From CAZSDU01 sp964429135 (lineage in GTDB: Bacteria > Bacteroidota > Bacteroidia > Bacteroidales > FEN-979): a stretch of DNA of 64,000 nucleotides. Location: contig CAYSAU010000002.1 in assembly GCA_964429135.1 (NCBI GenBank), positions 186,001 through 250,000 of the forward strand. The letters run 5' to 3'. The notes beneath the pieces are model-generated. The model ran no database searches and was not told the origin of the DNA. It saw nothing but the letters and a program-made list of their open reading frames with translations. Both the position numbers and the translations under genes were made by a program. Each line of letters opens with the position of its first letter. Within the stretch, counting starts at the first letter, position 1. This document shows positions 34,640 to 42,716 of this stretch, one piece after another.

Positions 34640-35773
34640 TTGAACCATTACGAGGATTTTACCCTGATTGCCAAAACCATTCAAGGTCTTGAGCCTGTTT
34701 TGTCCATGGAACTTAAAGCCCTGGGCGCATCTGAAGTGACGACCCTGACCAGGGCGGTTTCATTCAAGGGAGACCAGCGCCTGATGTACACGGCCAATTA
34801 TTGTTGCCGGACTGCCTTGAGAATACTCAAACCTGTTCTGATTTTTGAAATCAAAGAGCAACAGGACTTATATGAAATGATCCGTGATTTTCCCTGGGAG
34901 AATTACCTTAATATCAATGGTAGACTTGCCGTAGATGCCGTGATCTCTTATACTGTTTTTACCAATTCTCAGTATGTTGCACAGCGGACCAAAGATGCCA
35001 TTGTCGACCGCATGCGGGATCAATCAGGCCAGCGCCCAGGTGTTGATCTCGATGACCCGGATCTCAGGATCAATGTCCATTTATTCAAGGATCTTTGTAC
35101 TGTCTCCCTCGACAGCTCCGGTGCAACCCTCAATAAGCGGGGGTATCGCAGGAGCATCGGACCGGCACCCATCAATGAGGTACTCGCCTCTGGACTGATC
35201 ATGCTTTCTGGTTGGGATCAAAAAATTCCCTTGCTTGATCCCATGTGTGGGTCAGGAACTTTTCTAATAGAGGCAGTCATGATGTCAAGGCAAATCCCAT
35301 CAGGACATTATCGCCGGGACTTTGGATTTATGAGATGGAAGGACTTTGATAAAGATCTTTGGGAGTTAGTCAGAGAAACAGAGGATGCAAAGATCATTCC
35401 TTCTGGTTTAGCACTTTATGGCTGGGATCGGGCCTCCCGGGCTCTTCAATCCGCTATGGAAAACCTTCAGGGAGTGAATTTGCAGGATGAAGTTATACTG
35501 TCACAGGTTAATTTTGAAGAATCCGGAGCCCCTGCACCCAAGGGGATGATAATAACCAACCCTCCCTATGATGAGCGGTTGAAACTGGATGATGGTGTGG
35601 CTTTTTATCAGATGATTGGCAATACCCTGAAAAGGAAATATTCAGGATGGGAAGCCTGGATCATTTCCGGCGATCTGCAATCGGTAAAATTCATCGGTTT
35701 GAAACCATCCCGTAAAATAATTGTCTTCAACGGGCCGATCGAATGCCGTTTCCTGAAGTTCTCACTCTATTGA
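34640..35773 (+). CDS. THUMP-domain RNA methyltransferase (RlmL N-half / YcbY type)
   Basis: A 377-residue enzyme with an N-terminal ferredoxin-like/THUMP RNA-binding part (FTLIAKTIQGLEPVLSMELKALGA, RTKDAIVDRMRDQSGQRPGVDLDDPDLRINVHL) and a Rossmann-type SAM methylase. The latter has LLDPMCGSGTFLIEAVMMSRQIPSG (motif I) and the NPPY catalytic loop (MIITNPPYDERL). Family members methylate guanine N2 in 23S rRNA (G2445 in E. coli). It lacks the second methyltransferase half of the E. coli fusion. The start is a TTG at 34640: no upstream ATG exists and the next Met would remove the conserved N-terminal strand. Confidence 0.9.
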   Translation: MNHYEDFTLIAKTIQGLEPVLSMELKALGASEVTTLTRAVSFKGDQRLMYTANYCCRTALRILKPVLIFEIKEQQDLYEMIRDFPWENYLNINGRLAVDAVISYTVFTNSQYVAQRTKDAIVDRMRDQSGQRPGVDLDDPDLRINVHLFKDLCTVSLDSSGATLNKRGYRRSIGPAPINEVLASGLIMLSGWDQKIPLLDPMCGSGTFLIEAVMMSRQIPSGHYRRDFGFMRWKDFDKDLWELVRETEDAKIIPSGLALYGWDRASRALQSAMENLQGVNLQDEVILSQVNFEESGAPAPKGMIITNPPYDERLKLDDGVAFYQMIGNTLKRKYSGWEAWIISGDLQSVKFIGLKPSRKIIVFNGPIECRFLKFSLY

Positions 35774-35844
35774 TTGGTTAAAAGTGGAGTACGTGCCTTG
35801 ATGTCGTTGAGTGATCAGAGCCGTCATGGGGGGCACAGCCGTTC

Positions 35845-36549
35845 TTAGGGTACTGAAAGGGCGACCGGGATTACTTTGCCATTCATGTATTTATGCCCGG
35901 AAATCGCAAAGTCTGATATAAAAGCTGCCATTTGCTGAGGAGTCAGAGCTGCCTTAATGCCGGGAAAAGCTTTCCCGAACATCTCTGTTTGAACAGATCC
36001 CAAAGCCAGGCAGTTAACCTTAATATCGGATTCTTTTAATTCTTCTGCAAGTATTTCCGTCAAAACGGCTAGTGCTCCCTTGCTCGAACTGTAAGCAGTC
36101 AGTCCCGTGTATTTCTGACTTCCCGTGATGCCTCCCATACTCCCTATATTGACAATATGTGCGCCTTTGTTCATCATGGGAAGCAGGGTTTGTGTCAGAA
36201 AAAAGACAGCCTTCACATTGACATTGTACACCTCATCAAAATCAGTTGTTTCGATTTTCTGAAAAGGTTTGTTGATCAGTTTTCCGGCGTTGTTGATCAG
36301 AATATCGCATTTATGGATAAAAGCTTCCATACGTTGTAACAGAAAGGGATAAAAATCAAACTGATTCAGATCGAATTCATAAGTAGTGACCCTTGAATCC
36401 GTTTGCATATGTTTACATTCTGCCATCAACTCTTTTAAACCCTTGGCGTTACGTGAGAGGGCGACAATTTTATTCAGTCTGTGTTTCGACAGCACCTTGA
36501 CCAACTCGTATCCTAAACCACGGCTGGCTCCTGTTATGATGATGTTCAT
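35845..36549 (-). CDS. SDR-family oxidoreductase
   Basis: A 234-residue short-chain dehydrogenase. The NAD(P) site is TGASRGLGYELV (TGxxxGxG), NNAG is at INNAGKL, and the catalytic Ser-Tyr-Lys are in NIGSMGGITG and AYSSSKGAL. The C-terminal LALGSVQTEMF is typical. The substrate is not deducible. The ATG at 36549 is chosen as the SDR start; six more codons precede it in frame. It is divergent from the large T9SS cargo gene. Confidence 0.9.
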   Translation of the reverse strand: MNIIITGASRGLGYELVKVLSKHRLNKIVALSRNAKGLKELMAECKHMQTDSRVTTYEFDLNQFDFYPFLLQRMEAFIHKCDILINNAGKLINKPFQKIETTDFDEVYNVNVKAVFFLTQTLLPMMNKGAHIVNIGSMGGITGSQKYTGLTAYSSSKGALAVLTEILAEELKESDIKVNCLALGSVQTEMFGKAFPGIKAALTPQQMAAFISDFAISGHKYMNGKVIPVALSVP

Positions 36550-36617
36550 GGTTTCAATATCATGCAATAAAATTAATAAAATACGGTCAACTTATTAAGA
36601 AAAGAAGAAACTTTTTG

Positions 36618-36625
36618 TAACTTTG
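36618..36625 (+). promoter_or_regulatory. -7 element of the 36652 T9SS cargo gene
   Basis: TAACTTTG matches TAnnTTTG and lies 26 bases before the ATG. No -33 TTG at standard distance. Confidence 0.4.
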
Positions 36626-36651
36626 TCAGGAATTCCAAAACTTCTGATCTC

Positions 36652-39018
36652 ATGAGAAAATTTTTTACCCTTTTTGTCAGCATCTTGTTCCTTACTGATG
36701 TTGCTTCGGCACAGCAAGATGCCTTGAAAGTAAATGTGATAAAACCGGTCTATTTCGATGTTTCACCCCCACTTCGAGAATTATCCAAAATGGAAATCAA
36801 AGAGGATAGAAGCTGGAAAGAAGGCTATGTGAAGAATCCGTCAAATTATTATAACGATGGCTTGAAAGCTTCTTCGGATGCCCATTTGCTGGATCCGAAT
36901 ATACAGCGCGCATTCGGCTTGAACAATGCGGATACCACCATACAAAGTTTCGACGGGGTTCCTTCCAATAATACTCTGGTTCCTCCTGATACAGATGGTG
37001 ATGTTGGGCCAAATCATTATATTTCTATGGTCAATTGCCGCTATTCGATCTACACCAAAACCGGTACAAAACTGATCGGACCGACCAACAACAGCAATAT
37101 CTGGAGCGGGATGCCCAATAACAGCAATGACGGGGATGGCATCGTGCTTTATGATGAAGTGGCCGATCGCTGGCTGATTAGCCAGTTTTCATTACCCAAT
37201 TATCCCAACGGTCCTTTTTTTGAAATGGTTGCTGTTTCCAAAACCCCTGATCCCACCGGGGAATGGTATCGCTATCAATACCAGTTTTCTTATATGCCTG
37301 ACTATCCAAAATTATCGGTCTGGCATGACGGATATTACATGACTTCCAACCGTTTTTCTGCCACTACCACCATTGGTCTTGGGGTAGGGGTGTATGTGAT
37401 GGACAGGACAAAAATGATTGCGGGCAACGCTTCTGCCACCATTCAGGAATTTACCCTGGCCAATAATGGTCCCTGGGCTATGCTGCCGGCTGATTGTGAT
37501 GGCCCTTTTCCTTCAGATACCACTCCTTGCTACTTCATGTACACTAAAAACAGTTCACCCAAAGCCATTATTTATGAGTTCAAGACAGACTGGATCAATC
37601 CTGCTAATACAAGTTTTACAAAAGTGGCAGAACTGGCGGTTAACTCGTATAACTGGAGTTTGGGAGATGGTATTCCTCAAAAAGGAACCAGCATCAAACT
37701 TGATCCCATGAGTAATAGCGGCAGGATTATGTTTCGTTTGGCATTTCGTAAAATGAACGGCTATTTTGCCATGGTGGCTAATGGTACTGTAAATGTGGGA
37801 TCAAATGTTGCCGGCATTCGTTGGTATGAATTTCGTAAAACCCTTGGCAGTCAGTGGTCGGTTTACCAGCAGGGAACCTATGCACCCGACAATAATTGTC
37901 GCTGGATGGGAGGTATTGCCATGGATTCTGCCGGAAATATCGCCATTGCCTACTCCATTTCCAGTGCAGACATGTATCCTTCTATAAGGTATGCCGGAAG
38001 ACTCGCCGGAGATCCCCTGAATACCATCACCATTCAGGAAGCCGGAATTATAAACGGAGGTGGATCCCAAACCAACAACTGGCAGTTGCCCAGTCGCTGG
38101 GGAGATTACAGCGCCCTTAATGTCGATCCTGACCAAACTACTTTCTGGTACACACAGGAATATTATACCAGTACCTCTCCCACGAACTGGAAGTCCAGGA
38201 TTGCATCTTTCAGCTTTATGAATATGTTTACGGTCAATGCCAGCGCCAGCCCTGAAGTGATTTGCCTGGGCAGTTCTTCCCAGCTCGATGCTAATGCTAC
38301 CGGTGGATCCGGAAGTTATACCTATAATTGGACCTCCAATCCTCCAGGTTTTACCTCTACCCAGAAATCCCCAAGCGTCGCTCCATTGGTTACTACTACA
38401 TATTATTGTGCCGCTAATGATGGCAGCCAGACTAAAACTGATTCCATAAAGGTTACGGTGAATACTGCCCCTGTGGTCAACGCAGGAGATGATGAGACCT
38501 ATTGCTGGTGGGTGCCTGCTTTTCCAATTATCGGAAGTGCAAGCGGTTATGATCATATCAAATGGACTTCCGCTGGAGATGGACATTTTAGTAATGATAC
38601 GCTGGCCGTAACGATTTATTATCCTGGGTCAGGAGACCATGCATTTGGGTCAGTAGTTTTGTCGCTAACCGGGTATCCCCTTGCTCCATGTACAGAATCT
38701 GTAACAGATCAGGCGACTATCATTTTCGACCCCTGCACAGGTATCCAGGAACAGACTGAAGAAACGCTTTCTTTCTCTATCCAACCAAACCCGACGACAG
38801 GAAATGTAATATTCCATTTCACAGGACTGAAAAACAAAACAGCCCATCTCAGTATCAGCGACCTGAAAGGACAGACCATGCATCAGGAGAAACTATCCAG
38901 TTCTGATACGAGAATAATTCGTGCACTCGATGTTTCCAAATATTCCAGCGGTGTTTATATTGTGAAGGTTGAAAGTGGAAACGAAGTTAAAACGGATCGC
39001 CTGATCATTCAGAAATGA
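36652..39018 (+). CDS. Large secreted T9SS cargo protein with PKD/Ig-like domains
   Basis: A 788-residue protein. The signal peptide is MRKFFTLFVSILFLTDVASAQ. The N-terminal 500 residues look like a beta-propeller-type domain (DGDVGPNHYISMVNCRYSIYTK, DGIVLYDEVADRWLISQFS, NNCRWMGGIAMDSAGNIAIAYS). Two Ig/PKD-like modules follow (PEVICLGSSSQLDANATGGSGSYTYNWTS and NAGDDETYCWW). The C-terminal sorting domain has SIQPNPTTGNVIFHF, SDLKGQTM, YSSGVYIVKVESG and terminal DRLIIQK. Enzyme activity is not obvious. It ends 34 bases before the FMN riboswitch. Confidence 0.82.
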   Translation: MRKFFTLFVSILFLTDVASAQQDALKVNVIKPVYFDVSPPLRELSKMEIKEDRSWKEGYVKNPSNYYNDGLKASSDAHLLDPNIQRAFGLNNADTTIQSFDGVPSNNTLVPPDTDGDVGPNHYISMVNCRYSIYTKTGTKLIGPTNNSNIWSGMPNNSNDGDGIVLYDEVADRWLISQFSLPNYPNGPFFEMVAVSKTPDPTGEWYRYQYQFSYMPDYPKLSVWHDGYYMTSNRFSATTTIGLGVGVYVMDRTKMIAGNASATIQEFTLANNGPWAMLPADCDGPFPSDTTPCYFMYTKNSSPKAIIYEFKTDWINPANTSFTKVAELAVNSYNWSLGDGIPQKGTSIKLDPMSNSGRIMFRLAFRKMNGYFAMVANGTVNVGSNVAGIRWYEFRKTLGSQWSVYQQGTYAPDNNCRWMGGIAMDSAGNIAIAYSISSADMYPSIRYAGRLAGDPLNTITIQEAGIINGGGSQTNNWQLPSRWGDYSALNVDPDQTTFWYTQEYYTSTSPTNWKSRIASFSFMNMFTVNASASPEVICLGSSSQLDANATGGSGSYTYNWTSNPPGFTSTQKSPSVAPLVTTTYYCAANDGSQTKTDSIKVTVNTAPVVNAGDDETYCWWVPAFPIIGSASGYDHIKWTSAGDGHFSNDTLAVTIYYPGSGDHAFGSVVLSLTGYPLAPCTESVTDQATIIFDPCTGIQEQTEETLSFSIQPNPTTGNVIFHFTGLKNKTAHLSISDLKGQTMHQEKLSSSDTRIIRALDVSKYSSGVYIVKVESGNEVKTDRLIIQK

Positions 39019-39052
39019 TCAGATTATCCGGAATCGTTCATAAACATATATT

Positions 39053-39173
39053 ATATTCTTCAGGGCAGGGTGTAATTCCCGACCGGCGGTAAAGTCCGCG
39101 ACTCCGGAAATTTCCGGATTGAGCCGATGTAACTACGGCACCGACAGTAATAGTCTGGATGAAAGAAGAATAT
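39053..39173 (+). promoter_or_regulatory. FMN riboswitch (RFN element) controlling the riboflavin operon
   Basis: The aptamer has the RFN hallmarks: CAGGGCAGGGTGTAATTCCC, GACCGGCGGTAAAGTCCGCG, a variable hairpin (CTCCGGAAATTTCCGGATTG), GAGCCGATGTAACTACGGC and CCGACAGTAATAGTCTGGATG. P1 closes with ATATTCTT (39053-39060) and AAGAATAT (39166-39173). FMN binding should favour the terminator at 39206-39238 and stop transcription before ribD. Confidence 0.97.
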
Positions 39174-39205
39174 CATCATTTTGAATTTATATTCTATCAT
39201 CCTTT

Positions 39206-39238
39206 GCCCTGGAGTATCAACTTCAGGGCTTTTTTTAT
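39206..39238 (+). terminator. Riboswitch-controlled terminator
   Basis: A nine-pair stem (39206-39214, GCCCTGGAG, with 39221-39229, CTTCAGGGC; one G-U pair), a six-base loop and a run of T follow the RFN element. The 3' arm repeats, base for base, the sequence at 39058-39066 in P1 of the aptamer, so the 5' arm can pair with either. Confidence 0.9.
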
Positions 39239-39242
39239 TTTG

Positions 39243-40355
39243 ATGAACACGTATAATAAATACATGAGAAGGGTGATCCGCCTGGCAAAGAAAGGATCGG
39301 GATGGGTGAATCCCAATCCTATGGTGGGGGCTTTGCTTGTCAAAGCAGATCGCATCATTGGAGAAGGATACCATGCCAGCTACGGATCTCCCCATGCAGA
39401 AGTACAGGCCTTGGACAATGCAAAGGAAACCGTGAAGGGCGCAACGCTCTTTGTTAACCTCGAACCCTGTGTTCACTTCGGTAAAACTCCGCCCTGTGCC
39501 CCGCTTATTGTTAAAAAAGGAATAAAAAAGGTGGTCATTGGAATGACAGACCCCAACTCCCTGGTCAAAGGGGCAGGGATAGAATTCTTGAGAAATAATG
39601 GAGTGGATGTAATCACAGCTGTGCTGGAAAAGGAATGCCTGAAACTCAATGAAATCTTCATTCAGTACATCACAACGGGAATTCCTTTTGTCCTGCTGAA
39701 ATCCGCCATGACACTCGATGGCAAGATTGCTACTGTGACCAATGCATCACAATGGATTACCGGAAAATCTTCCCGCCTTCTTGTTCATAGGATCCGCCAG
39801 GAATACAGCGCCATCATGGTGGGTGTCAACACCATCATTTATGATGATCCCATGCTGAACACCAGACTTGGTAAAGGGAAGGCAAAAAATCCCGTAAAGG
39901 TTATTGCTGATAGTCATGCAAGGGTTCCACTAAATGCAAAGATATTTCGTAACGACCCTCAGTTGACTATCCTGGCGGTCACGGAATCAGCCGATCATCA
40001 TAAACTGAAACAGATTGAACGCCTTGGAGCTCAGGTGATCACATGTCCAGAAAAGGATAATCAGGTGGATCTTCTTTATCTGATGAAAACCCTAGGAGCG
40101 ATGGGGATTGATTCCGTCATGATAGAAGGAGGAAGCACCCTGGCCTATTCGGCACTTCAGGCAGGTATAGTGCACAAGGTCATGAACTTTATCGCACCGA
40201 AAATCCTGGGGGGCGCTTCTGCCCCTTCCCCTGTCGGAGGTAAGGGCATAGAATCGATGGAAGAAGCCTTTCCACTTTTTGAAATGACAGTAAGGAAAAT
40301 CGGATTGGATTTTTTGGCTGAAGCCTATTTGAAACCACATCATATAATATCATAG
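39243..40355 (+). CDS. ribD: Bifunctional riboflavin deaminase/reductase
   Basis: A 370-residue enzyme for steps two and three of riboflavin synthesis: deamination and reduction of the pyrimidine intermediate. The deaminase domain (about 1-145) has the zinc site HAEVQAL and PCVHFGKTPPC; the reductase domain has LKSAMTLDGKIATVTNASQWITGKSSR and MIEGGSTLAYSAL. The start is the ATG at 39243 (MNTYNKYMRRVIRLAKKG), just after the terminator T-run; an in-frame ATG at 39159 lies inside the aptamer and is rejected. Second Met at 39264 is also possible. ribE follows one base after its stop. Confidence 0.96.
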   Translation: MNTYNKYMRRVIRLAKKGSGWVNPNPMVGALLVKADRIIGEGYHASYGSPHAEVQALDNAKETVKGATLFVNLEPCVHFGKTPPCAPLIVKKGIKKVVIGMTDPNSLVKGAGIEFLRNNGVDVITAVLEKECLKLNEIFIQYITTGIPFVLLKSAMTLDGKIATVTNASQWITGKSSRLLVHRIRQEYSAIMVGVNTIIYDDPMLNTRLGKGKAKNPVKVIADSHARVPLNAKIFRNDPQLTILAVTESADHHKLKQIERLGAQVITCPEKDNQVDLLYLMKTLGAMGIDSVMIEGGSTLAYSALQAGIVHKVMNFIAPKILGGASAPSPVGGKGIESMEEAFPLFEMTVRKIGLDFLAEAYLKPHHIIS

Positions 40356-40356
40356 T

Positions 40357-41001
40357 ATGTTCACGGGAATCATCGAAGAAAAGGGAAAAGTAAAAACCAT
40401 TCAGCATGGAGCCGGCTCTGCCCGGCTGACCATTACCGCTCCCTGGATCGTGAAGGATGTGAAAACCGGCGACAGCATCAGTGTCAATGGCATCTGTCTG
40501 ACCGTCGTAACTTTCGACACATCGGGATTTACCGTGGAAGTTATGCCGGAAACCATCCGCAGAACCAATCTGAATGCCCTGTTGGCCGGCAGTCACGTTA
40601 ATCTCGAAAGAGCGGTTCGCCTAAATGATCGTTTGGGTGGACACATGGTCAGCGGCCATATTGACGGGACTGGAAAGGTAGTGAGAAGATGGGAAGAAGA
40701 AAATGCCATTTGGTTCTGCATTGCTGCAGAACCTTCGGTTTTGCGTTATATTGTCGAAAAAGGTTCAGTCGCCCTGGATGGGATAAGCCTTACGGTGGTT
40801 TCAGTAAACCAGCACTCTTTCGAAGTCTCTGTAATCCCCCATACCAGCAAGGCCACTACTATACTCGATCGGCAGCATGGCGACCTGTTGAATATTGAAT
40901 GCGATATGATTGCAAAATATGTAGAAAAATTATGTAGTGCCAGGACTGAGCCAGCAAAAATTGACATGAAATTTCTGGAAGAAAATGATTTTATAGCCTG
41001 A
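40357..41001 (+). CDS. ribE: Riboflavin synthase, alpha chain
   Basis: A 214-residue enzyme that makes riboflavin from two lumazine molecules. It consists of two similar halves, each a beta-barrel: MFTGIIEEKGKVKTI and SISVNGICLTVVTF in the first, NDRLGGHMVSGHIDGTGKV and SVALDGISLTVVSVN in the second. The C-terminal helix ends the protein. Length is normal. ribBA starts seven bases after it. Confidence 0.96.
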   Translation: MFTGIIEEKGKVKTIQHGAGSARLTITAPWIVKDVKTGDSISVNGICLTVVTFDTSGFTVEVMPETIRRTNLNALLAGSHVNLERAVRLNDRLGGHMVSGHIDGTGKVVRRWEEENAIWFCIAAEPSVLRYIVEKGSVALDGISLTVVSVNQHSFEVSVIPHTSKATTILDRQHGDLLNIECDMIAKYVEKLCSARTEPAKIDMKFLEENDFIA

Positions 41002-41007
41002 AAACCC

Positions 41008-42225
41008 ATGAGTAAATATCACTTTAACTCCATTGCAGAAGCGATAGAAGATATCCGTAAAGGAAAAATGATTGTCGTGGTAGATGATGAAGACCGCGAA
41101 AATGAAGGAGATTTGGTTGTGGCAGCAGAGAAGGTAACCCCTGCCATCATCAATTTCATGGCTAAGCATGGAGGTGGCCTGGTTTGTCTTCCCATCGTCC
41201 GTGAACGACTGGAGGAACTGAACATCGAACGGATGGTGATGAAAAATACAGATCCCAACCGTACTGCCTTTACAATTTCTGTTGATGCTGCAGAATGTAA
41301 AACCGGGATTTCAGCCCAGGAAAGGGCGATGACAGTGAGACGAATGATTGATCCCAAGGCCGGGGTTAAAGATTTTACCCGTCCCGGACATATATTCCCG
41401 ATCGAATATAAAGAAGGGGGTGTTCTGGTTCGCGCCGGTCATACTGAAGCTTCGGTGGATCTCGCAAAAATAGCCGGTCTATATCCGGCTGGTGTGATTT
41501 GTGAAATCATGAATGAAGATGGCAGTATGGCCAGGGTACCCCAGTTGATGGAATATGTTGAAAAGCATCGGTTGAAGATTGTCACCATTGCTGCTTTAAT
41601 TGATTACCGTCGTAAGTCTGAGAAACTGATTGAGCGCTCCTCAGTCGTGGACCTGCCAACGAAGTACGGGCAATTTGTCGCATATAGTTACATCAGTAAG
41701 ATCACTAACGAAAACCATATTGCACTGGTCAAGGGAAACGTGGCAGACGGGGAAGCTGTCCTTGTAAGGGTACATTCAGAATGTCTGACCGGGGATGTTT
41801 TCGGATCCATGCGCTGTGACTGCGGAGACCAGCTTGAATATGCGCTGAAACGCATCGAAAAGGAGGGAAGGGGAGTGTTACTTTATATGCGACAGGAAGG
41901 CCGGGGGATTGGTCTGGTGAATAAAATGCGGGCATACTCTTTGCAGGATGGAGGGATGGATACGGTGGAAGCTAACCATGCCCTGGGTTTTGAGGCTGAC
42001 CTAAGAGATTATGGCACAGGTGCCGAGATCCTGGCCGACCTTGGCGTAAAAAAATTGAAATTACTCACGAACAATCCTAAGAAAATATCCGGACTCGAGG
42101 GTTTTGGGCTGGAATTATGTGAACGTATTCCTATCCAGATCATGTGTAATAACCGTAATTTGAAATATTTAAAAACCAAAAAAGAAAAGCTTGGACATAT
42201 ACTTAACTTTAAAGATGAGATATGA
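41008..42225 (+). CDS. ribBA: Bifunctional DHBP synthase / GTP cyclohydrolase II
   Basis: A 405-residue fusion. Residues 1-200 are 3,4-dihydroxy-2-butanone-4-phosphate synthase: VVDDEDRENEGDLVVAAEKV, the TRPGHIFPIEYKEGGVLVRAGHTEASVDLAKIAG block and AGVICEIMNEDGSMARVPQL. Residues 205-405 are GTP cyclohydrolase II, with the zinc cysteines in SECLTGDVFGSMRCDCG, RQEGRGIGLVNKMRAYSLQD and LTNNPKKISGLEGFGLE. Together they supply both precursors of lumazine. ribH starts within its last codon (ATGA). Confidence 0.97.
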   Translation: MSKYHFNSIAEAIEDIRKGKMIVVVDDEDRENEGDLVVAAEKVTPAIINFMAKHGGGLVCLPIVRERLEELNIERMVMKNTDPNRTAFTISVDAAECKTGISAQERAMTVRRMIDPKAGVKDFTRPGHIFPIEYKEGGVLVRAGHTEASVDLAKIAGLYPAGVICEIMNEDGSMARVPQLMEYVEKHRLKIVTIAALIDYRRKSEKLIERSSVVDLPTKYGQFVAYSYISKITNENHIALVKGNVADGEAVLVRVHSECLTGDVFGSMRCDCGDQLEYALKRIEKEGRGVLLYMRQEGRGIGLVNKMRAYSLQDGGMDTVEANHALGFEADLRDYGTGAEILADLGVKKLKLLTNNPKKISGLEGFGLELCERIPIQIMCNNRNLKYLKTKKEKLGHILNFKDEI

Positions 42226-42683
42226 AAACAATTGAAGGAAAACTTGATGCCAAAGGATTGAAATTTGGCATTGTCATTGCCCGTTTTAATGAATTTATCA
42301 GTGGAAAACTACTGGCTGGCTGTCTTGACGGATTAAAACGTCACGGTGCAGAGGAGAAAAACCTGGAAGTGGTATGGTCCCCTGGTTCTTTTGAAATCCC
42401 ATTGCTGGCAAAAAGAATGGCCGATTCAGGTAAATACAATGCCGTGGTTTGCCTGGGGGCAGTCATCCGTGGAGCTACCCCGCATTTTGATTATGTGGCT
42501 GCTGAAGTGTCCAAGGGTGTTGCTCATGTGGCATTGGAATCAGGCATTCCGGTCATTTTCGGAGTACTGACAACCGACAACCTGGAACAGGCCATTGAAA
42601 GAGCAGGAACAAAAGGCGGGAATAAAGGATTTGATGCTGCTCTCGCTGCCATTGAGATGGCTAACCTGATGAAGGAGATGTAG
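42222..42683 (+). CDS. ribH: 6,7-dimethyl-8-ribityllumazine synthase
   Basis: A 153-residue enzyme that condenses the two riboflavin precursors into lumazine; it usually forms icosahedral or pentameric shells. Motifs are GIVIARFNEFISGKLLAGCLDGL, VWSPGSFEIPLLAKRMA, AVVCLGAVIRGATPHFDYVAAEVSKGV, PVIFGVLTTDNLEQAIERAGTKGGNKG. It overlaps ribBA by four bases and closes the operon. It converges on the PorE-like gene. Confidence 0.97.
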   Translation: MKTIEGKLDAKGLKFGIVIARFNEFISGKLLAGCLDGLKRHGAEEKNLEVVWSPGSFEIPLLAKRMADSGKYNAVVCLGAVIRGATPHFDYVAAEVSKGVAHVALESGIPVIFGVLTTDNLEQAIERAGTKGGNKGFDAALAAIEMANLMKEM

Positions 42684-42716
42684 GTATCGCAACCCCGACG
42701 GACCACTTTTTTTGCT

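Noticed and set aside
35774..35844. Possible terminator after the THUMP methyltransferase gene
   Set aside because: Only short imperfect complementarity (GTGCC and GGCAC) without a T-run.
37801..38586. 261-codon open frame on the minus strand inside the large T9SS cargo gene
   Set aside because: Shadow of a well-supported gene; Gly/Ile/Ser-rich without recognisable domain.
39159..39242. In-frame extension of ribD upstream to an ATG at 39159
   Set aside because: The stretch is the end of the FMN aptamer and the terminator. The RibD family starts at about MNTYNKYMRRV.
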